Part shown: positions 45,943 through 50,369 of the stretch, in pieces
Layout of the letters: each line of letters begins with the position of its first letter
Position numbering within the stretch: position 1 is the stretch's first letter
Source of the DNA: Desulfocapsa sp.
GTDB lineage: Bacteria > Desulfobacterota > Desulfobulbia > Desulfobulbales > Desulfocapsaceae
NCBI GenBank assembly: GCA_016765495.1
Contig: JAESPV010000003.1
Span: 53,919 to 104,287 of the forward strand
Direction of reading: 5' to 3'
Length of the DNA: 50,369 bases
Program-made: the position numbers and the translations under genes
The notes under the pieces: model-generated
Databases searched by the model: none
What the model was told of the DNA's origin: nothing
What the model saw: the letters and a program-made list of their open reading frames with translations, nothing else

Positions 45943-47172
45943 ATGAAACATTCTTTCTTTCTCTCACTGGCATTGGGAGCCGGCTGGTTACTCTCTCCTG
46001 AATCGCTGGTTATTGCAGGTAATGGAGCAGGGCGGATGGGTTGGCTGACTATTCCTCTGCTTGCCTCCATTGCTCTACTCTATACTGTCTGTGCCAAACT
46101 CATAAACAGCCCGCAACTGCCGGATCAAGTAGATAAAAAACATTTTATGCTCCAAAGTATGACCGGAATTATTCCGGCAACCAGTCTTCGTATTGCAGCT
46201 GTCATTCCACTTGTAATTCTTGGGGCAACTGCCCTGCTGGTAACTTCTGGATATACATTTAACGAAGTTTTTCTGTACTGGTTTCCTAATTTTGGTTTTT
46301 CTTTTTTGCTCCTGGCGCTACTTACCATCCTGCAGCTTTTCCCTGAGAAATATATTTTCAAAGCACAAATATGTTTTGTAAGTCTTGCGGCAGGTGGTCT
46401 GCTGATCCTTGCACTTTACGGAATTACAACCACAGAATTAGTTGTCACCCAGGTTTTCAAACAGCCCTCCAGCTTTTCGTCAAGTGCATTTGCTTCCATG
46501 TTCCTTCTTTTTGCCTGGAGTACTTTTAGCAGTGAAAAACAGCAACCTTCCGTTCTTGTACCAGTTGCCGGATTGATTCTATTTTCCTGCTGGATTCTGG
46601 TATCACTCAGCTATGTTGATGCGGAACGTCTGGCTTCTTCCACTATTCCCTATATGACTGCAGCACGAAGAATCATGGGTGAGCCCGGACGACAAATAAT
46701 GGGCATCATTGTTATCAGTGGAACATGTGCCGCCATCACGGGTCTATTGCTTGTATGCAGACGTATGCTTTGGAGTGTTGCAGGTACAACATCACATGAT
46801 TCCAGTTCCGGTAAAGCCTTGCGCTGGTTTTTTCCACCACTTATTGCCATTATCACAGGATCATTAATGGCCACCGGGCTTGCAGGTGATGAGCAGCTTG
46901 AAGTACTTCTACGGGGTGCACTTATTCTCTGGCTCATATACTATGATCTACTCTGTCTTGCAGCAGTCCTCCAAACCCAAAAAGCAACCCAGACAATTCC
47001 TATAGCTGGAGCAACCTGCACAGTTATCCTTTTGGCAGCAGTATTCATCCTTATCAGCAGCAATACGCATAGAATGGAGATGCTTAGATTCCTCCTTTCC
47101 ATGTTTGCAATCAGTGGTCTTCTCTCGACCATCTGGTTTTTTATAAACAAAGACAGGAACCAATACCCTTAA
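45943..47172 (+). CDS. Multi-pass membrane protein, APC/amino-acid permease-like
   Basis: A 409-residue integral membrane protein with about 11-12 hydrophobic helices. The N-terminal GAGWLLSPESLVIAGNGAGRMGWLTIP, split here, has the glycine-rich unwound helix expected of LeuT-fold APC carriers, and the rest shows their helix pattern with short loops. I cannot name the substrate. It is followed after 17 bp by the rhodanese selenoprotein, with GGAG before that start, so the two are probably one operon. A role in uptake of a sulfur or selenium compound or thiol amino acid is possible but is only inference from position. Confidence 0.7.
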   Translation: MKHSFFLSLALGAGWLLSPESLVIAGNGAGRMGWLTIPLLASIALLYTVCAKLINSPQLPDQVDKKHFMLQSMTGIIPATSLRIAAVIPLVILGATALLVTSGYTFNEVFLYWFPNFGFSFLLLALLTILQLFPEKYIFKAQICFVSLAAGGLLILALYGITTTELVVTQVFKQPSSFSSSAFASMFLLFAWSTFSSEKQQPSVLVPVAGLILFSCWILVSLSYVDAERLASSTIPYMTAARRIMGEPGRQIMGIIVISGTCAAITGLLLVCRRMLWSVAGTTSHDSSSGKALRWFFPPLIAIITGSLMATGLAGDEQLEVLLRGALILWLIYYDLLCLAAVLQTQKATQTIPIAGATCTVILLAAVFILISSNTHRMEMLRFLLSMFAISGLLSTIWFFINKDRNQYP

Positions 47173-47189
47173 CAAATGGAGAAACACCT

Positions 47190-47582
47190 ATGAAAAACAT
47201 GCTATTCCTCCTCTCATTCACATTGATTATGGCCTTTCAACCGGCTTTTGCCGCCAATGTGCCGCTTATGAGCAAAGAAGAACTGAAAAACCAGCTCAAC
47301 ACGGTAACTGTCACAATACTGGACGTTCGCTCTGGCAGAGACTGGAGCTCCAGTGAATTTAAAATTCAAGGTGCCATTCGGGCAGTCGCCAGTCAAATTG
47401 GAGAGTGGTCAAAAAATTATAAAAAAGATCAGACCCTTGTTCTCTACTGCGCCTGACCCAGTGAAGCAACCAGTGCCAGTTTGGCACGTCAGTTAATGTC
47501 CATGGGTTACACAGATGTTTATGCATTAAAAGGTGGATGGCGAGATTGGTTCAGATCCAAATTTCCAGTGGAAGAAAAATAA
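47190..47582 (+). CDS. Periplasmic rhodanese-domain selenoprotein (in-frame UGA read as Sec)
   Basis: The frame from ATG 47190 meets TGA at 47454-47456 and continues to TAA 47580-47582: 130 residues with Sec at 89. A signal peptide (MLFLLSFTLIMAFQPAFA) directs export. The rhodanese domain is complete only if the UGA is read through: ILDVRSGRDWSSSEFKIQGA, then LVLYCA-U-PSEATSASLARQL, then GYTDVYALKGGWRDW. In rhodaneses the strand LVLYC is followed by the active-site loop, so UGA sits in that loop, two residues after a retained Cys. A candidate SECIS hairpin follows at 47473-47487. GGAG precedes the ATG. It probably transfers or reduces a sulfur or selenium group in the periplasm. Confidence 0.85.
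47473..47487 (+). promoter_or_regulatory. Candidate bacterial SECIS stem-loop of the rhodanese selenoprotein
   Basis: GTGCCA (47473-47478) pairs with TGGCAC (47482-47487), loop GTT. The loop G is 22 nt after the UGA. Stem size, position and loop G fit the bacterial SECIS pattern, though the stem is shorter than that of the Bfd-like gene. Confidence 0.65.
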
Positions 47583-47583
47583 T

Positions 47584-48621
47584 TTGACATACCTTCTAGC
47601 GGCGGATATTGGCGGGACAAAAAGTGACCTGGCGATTTTTGACCTTTCACAGACAGCAAACACCCCTCCTATACGCCGCAAGCGTTATCGCAACCGGGAA
47701 TTTCAGGATTTTGATACGATTCTGGAAGATTTTCTGAGCAACTCTGAAATACCGGAATATGGGTGTTTTGGAGTTGCTGCGGTGATTCATCAGGGCACTG
47801 CTGCACTCACTAATCGGGACTGGGTTATCAGTGAAACAGAGCTGAAACGTTCTTTCGGATTTAAAGAAATCACCCTTATCAACGATCTCACCGCTCTCTG
47901 CAGCGCACTGCCGTTTCTTTCTGAAAGTGAGTTGTTAATGATTCAGCCGGGAGTGGTGCAGAAAAAAGGTGTTCGGGCAGTAATTGCACCCGGAACCGGA
48001 CTTGGTGAAGGCTTTCTTATTGAACAGGGTTCCTGCTTCTTTCCTCAAGGATCAGAAGGGGGACATTGTGATTTCGCACCACTCAATGATGAGCAGGCAG
48101 ACCTGCTCAGGTATATGCAGAAAAAACATCCTGCTGTCAGTTATGAACTTCTTTGTTCGGGAATCGGGATTCCCAATATATTTGATTATCTGGCATCAAC
48201 CGGCCTGAATAGAGACCAGAACCATTTTGACAGGATAACAGAAGCCCATGACCGAACCCCGCAAATCATTGAAGGGGCTTTGAAAAAAGGAGTCTGTCCT
48301 TTATGCAAAAAGACCTTATCTCTTTTTCTTGAGATTCTTGGCGCCGAAGCCGGTAATCTGGCTCTTAAGCTCTACCCCACTGGTGGATTATTTATTGGTG
48401 GCGGTATCCTGCCACGTATTGCACACCAGATTTCCTTCGATTTATTTCTTGAAAAATTCAACAATAAAGAGAAAATGGAACGACTCATGAAAAGCTTCCC
48501 CATACATCTTATATTGACAAACGATATTGCTCTTTCAGGTATTGCAAGTTATGGTCGTCACCTTTTTCCCAGGAGCTTGTCCGAGAATAGGTATTTCGCT
48601 CAAAATCGAAGAATTTTCTAA
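47584..48621 (+). CDS. glk: Glucokinase (Glk family)
   Basis: A 345-residue ATP-dependent hexokinase-fold enzyme. LLAADIGGTKSDLAIFDL is the phosphate-binding loop, LINDLTALCSALPFL carries the catalytic Asp, APGTGLGEGFL and SEGGHCDFAP the sugar site, and GGLFIGGGILPRI the adenosine site. It phosphorylates glucose. The likely start is TTG 47584 with GGAAG upstream, directly after the rhodanese stop; an ATG at 47533 in frame lies inside that gene. The last 18 or so codons (from about SLSENRYF) come from a palindromic repeat inserted at the 3' end, which supplies the stop codon; the enzyme may have lost a few native residues. Confidence 0.88.
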   Translation: MTYLLAADIGGTKSDLAIFDLSQTANTPPIRRKRYRNREFQDFDTILEDFLSNSEIPEYGCFGVAAVIHQGTAALTNRDWVISETELKRSFGFKEITLINDLTALCSALPFLSESELLMIQPGVVQKKGVRAVIAPGTGLGEGFLIEQGSCFFPQGSEGGHCDFAPLNDEQADLLRYMQKKHPAVSYELLCSGIGIPNIFDYLASTGLNRDQNHFDRITEAHDRTPQIIEGALKKGVCPLCKKTLSLFLEILGAEAGNLALKLYPTGGLFIGGGILPRIAHQISFDLFLEKFNNKEKMERLMKSFPIHLILTNDIALSGIASYGRHLFPRSLSENRYFAQNRRIF

Positions 48622-48715
48622 AAATAAGCACAGCCATATGTTTGATATTGCGAGCATTATTTTTAGAAAATTCTGAAGAGTTTGGGCGAAAGGGCATTCT
48701 CGGACAGGCTCCTGG
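48569..48715. repeat. Complete palindromic repeat (MITE/REP-like element)
   Basis: The 147-bp element starts CCAGGAGCTTGTCCGAGAAT and ends with the inverse of CCAGGAGCCTGTCCGAGAAT. The arms of about 62 bp are imperfect inverted repeats that also share AGAATTTTCTAAAAATAA near the centre, so the transcript would fold into one long hairpin. It has no ORF of its own. Single arms recur at 7246-7286 and 19894-19962. It overlaps the last codons of glk. This is probably a non-autonomous mobile element. Confidence 0.9.
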
Positions 48716-48836
48716 TGCTGTCTTGCCGGTTCAAAGAGCATAGTCTTACGAAATAGAGTATCATCTCCCAGTACAATAAAATTCATCCGGCACACCGGAT
48801 CACCATTATATCAGCAACATTTTCGCCGGAAACGCT

Positions 48837-49880
48837 GTGGCAAATATTCCACATAAAAATAACTTTGATCTTCTTCGCCTGGTACTGGCATTCAGTGTCT
48901 GCCTGGCTCACTTGAGTGAAGTAAGTGGGATTTCTGATTTTCGTCCACTGGCGCAGTATTTCTATTCCGGGCTGGCTGTTGACTGTTTCTTTATTGTCAG
49001 CGGCTTTCTTATTTTCAGAAGCTACACCCGCTCTTCAAGCCTTTTATCCTTTTGCAACAAACGGATACGGCGTATTTATCCTGCCTATTTAACGGTGGTT
49101 CTGCTTGCAGCTCTTCTCCTGCCTTTTCTTGGTTCGGTAACAGATCTTTTCTTTTCAAAGATATGGTTCCGCTATCTCATTTCCAACCTGGCCTTTCTAA
49201 ATTTCCTGCAACCTGATCTTCCGGGAATTTTCACAGCCAACGCTCTCCAGGTGATCAATGCCCCACTCTGGACAATTAAAATCGAGATAATGTTTTATTG
49301 CTCGGTACCGCTTATCTTCCTTCTTTTGAAAAACAGAAAGAAATGGCTCGTACTCACTATTCTGTATGTCACATCTGTCGGCTACTCCATGCTTTTTCTC
49401 CACTTTCATCGCTCAAGCGGCCTTCCCATCTGCCAGACATTAGCAAAACAGCTTCCTGGCCAACTTGTCTATTTCCTTGGGGGTGGTGGTATTTATCTCT
49501 ATTTCTCATTTTTTCAGAAACACTGCTTAAAGCTGCTGATCCCATCTCTTCTTTTTCTGATCAGTAAAGGTCACCTGCTGATTCCTGCCCTTTACCCACT
49601 GGCTCTTGCAATCACCGTCATCTTCTTCGCCGTCTCTTTTCCCTATTTAGGGAACTTCGGAAAATTTGGTGACATATCCTATGGTGTTTATATTTATCAT
49701 TTTCCAATCATTCAGATATTCACCGCCTTTGATCTTTTCCGAGGACACCCATGGCAAACATTTGTCCTCCTGATCCTGGTAATCTTAAGCCTGTCCGCAC
49801 TCTCATATCATTTTATAGAACGTCCCTTTCTTCGTAAAAGCTCCCACTATAGACAGGCTGCAGAGGAGCACTCTGCGTAA
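48837..49880 (+). CDS. Acyltransferase family 3 membrane protein
   Basis: A 347-residue membrane acyltransferase (OafA/YrhL type) with about ten helices. The start NFDLLRLVLAFSVCLAHL has the catalytic His at its end, and FFIVSGFLIFRSYTRSSS follows, as in this family; FGDISYGVYIYHFPII and FIERPFLRK are the C-terminal marks. Members transfer acetyl or other acyl groups to surface sugars such as O-antigen or peptidoglycan. The start is GTG 48837. It overlaps the next gene by one base (TAATG), so the two were an operon before the IS insertion. Confidence 0.9.
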   Translation: MANIPHKNNFDLLRLVLAFSVCLAHLSEVSGISDFRPLAQYFYSGLAVDCFFIVSGFLIFRSYTRSSSLLSFCNKRIRRIYPAYLTVVLLAALLLPFLGSVTDLFFSKIWFRYLISNLAFLNFLQPDLPGIFTANALQVINAPLWTIKIEIMFYCSVPLIFLLLKNRKKWLVLTILYVTSVGYSMLFLHFHRSSGLPICQTLAKQLPGQLVYFLGGGGIYLYFSFFQKHCLKLLIPSLLFLISKGHLLIPALYPLALAITVIFFAVSFPYLGNFGKFGDISYGVYIYHFPIIQIFTAFDLFRGHPWQTFVLLILVILSLSALSYHFIERPFLRKSSHYRQAAEEHSA

Positions 49881-50176
49881 TGATGTCGAAAAACCCGCCA
49901 GAAGACATTATCCGTCGGTTCTTCCCGGATTCTTCATCCATGGAAATCTCCACTCCTGGTGAAGGCAATATTAATGATACTTTCCTTGTCCGTACTGCAG
50001 AAAGAGTCATTATCCTGCAACGAATCAATGATACTGTATTTCCTGATCCAGACATTCTCACCCGAAACCTGCAGCACCTGACTCAGCATCTGGCCTCACA
50101 TCCCGACACGACAGGGCAGCACTGGGAAGATGCCGTACTTATTCCTGCACTGGACGGTTCACCTTCTATTAGATGA
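49880..50176 (+). pseudogene. Phosphotransferase (aminoglycoside/choline kinase-like), truncated by IS
   Basis: Only 98 residues remain. STPGEGNINDTFLVRTAERVIILQRIN, split here, and the following VFPDPDILTRNLQHL match the N lobe of APH/choline kinase-like enzymes that phosphorylate N-acetylhexosamines. The frame runs into insertion-sequence bases at about 50174 and gets its TGA there, so the catalytic C lobe is missing. The start overlaps the acyltransferase stop. The product is unlikely to be active; the rest of the gene should lie beyond the IS on the right. Confidence 0.8.
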
Positions 50177-50369
50177 CAATTAGCTTGTCCGGTTGACGAC
50201 AACTATCTTGTCCGGTTCAACAGGGTTATAATCCTAACCAAAAACAACTTCACATAAAGGAGGTTTTTGGTGTCTGGTAAACCCATTAATTCAGAACAGG
50301 TCAAGGTATATATGGAAGCACGAGCTAAGAACACAACGCAGAAGAAAGCATCAGCCCGGTCAGGAATAT
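50174..50369 (+). mobile_element. Left end of an IS21-family element (continues past window)
   Basis: CTTGTCCGGTT occurs at 50184-50194 and again at 50207-50217, a 23-bp spaced pair of subterminal repeats as found at IS21-type ends. The kinase reading frame is broken at its start near TGAC (50174). A strong ribosome site and a transposase gene follow. Confidence 0.8.
50270..50369 (+). CDS. istA: IS21-family transposase IstA, N-terminal part
   Basis: The gene starts at GTG 50270 with AAAGGAGG 6 nt upstream and is open to the window edge (33 residues). SGKPINSEQVKVYMEARAKN followed by KKASARSGI is the usual IstA N-terminal helix-turn-helix that binds the element ends. In IS21 elements IstA is followed by the helper ATPase IstB; neither the remainder nor IstB is visible here. 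Confidence 0.8.
   Translation, partial: MSGKPINSEQVKVYMEARAKNTTQKKASARSGI

Noticed and set aside
45738..46001. 87-codon frame upstream of the membrane transporter
   Set aside because: No ribosome site, overlaps the transporter start and has atypical composition.
47190..47456. Truncated rhodanese pseudogene ending at UGA
   Set aside because: Sequence after the UGA keeps rhodanese conservation to a proper stop and carries a candidate SECIS, so a Sec reading explains it better than decay.
47533..47583. Upstream ATG as glucokinase start
   Set aside because: It lies inside the rhodanese gene's Sec-extended frame; homology begins at TTG 47584.

Overview
The window reads as a chromosomal segment of a Gram-negative, anaerobic Desulfobacterota bacterium, most likely from the sulfate-reducing or sulfur-disproportionating Desulfobulbales. 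This rests on gene style (large multidomain hybrid kinase, FapA-type protein, long phosphate acetyltransferase, rpsA next to an IHF subunit) and on clear signs of selenocysteine use. The species cannot be fixed from sequence alone. No rRNA, tRNA or CRISPR array is visible.

Layout. 1-2.8 kb: tail of a TetR-type regulator, a strong terminator, then four Hsp20-family chaperone genes in tandem on the minus strand, one of them exported. 2.9-6.1 kb: a tandem ribbon-helix-helix-like protein divergent from the hsp20 cluster, a short UGA-interrupted [2Fe-2S] Bfd-like gene that I read as a selenoprotein, two divergent paralogous phosphoribosyltransferases and a FabI-type enoyl-ACP reductase. 6.1-9.95 kb: a toxin-antitoxin pair lying between two copies of the 5' end of a large hybrid histidine kinase gene, with ends of a palindromic repeat around the kinase. 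10-22 kb: CPA2 antiporter with Usp domains, clpS-clpA, holA, a large exported protein with a caspase-like His/Cys signature, an EamA exporter and a DUF255 thioredoxin-fold protein. 22.4-26.4 kb: NifM-like PPIase, FapA-like protein, CBS-ACT protein and the selenium-metabolism protein YedF. 26.4-33.4 kb: coiled-coil membrane protein, ilvD, PilT-type ATPase, zinc-ribbon/degenerate receiver protein and an aldolase-dehydrogenase fusion. 33.6-43 kb: housekeeping block (CBS protein, rpsA, ihf, yciO, guaB, guaA, pta). 43-50.4 kb: NYN-cold-shock fusion, trypsin-like protease, lipoprotein, APC-like transporter, a second UGA-interrupted gene (periplasmic rhodanese selenoprotein), glucokinase ending inside a palindromic repeat, an acyltransferase, and a phosphotransferase gene cut by an IS21-type element at the right edge.

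Most notable: two independent in-frame UGA codons, each at a position where the protein family has a redox or catalytic cysteine, each followed by sense-coding sequence that completes the domain, and each followed 21-22 nt later by a stem-loop with a G-containing loop, as expected of bacterial SECIS elements. With yedF in the same window, this points to active selenoprotein synthesis. Both genes would be called truncated by an ordinary gene finder. Other leads are the caspase-like exported protein, the four-gene hsp20 array with a divergent RHH gene, the repeat-flanked toxin-antitoxin island, and a long hairpin that overlaps the guaA translation start region.
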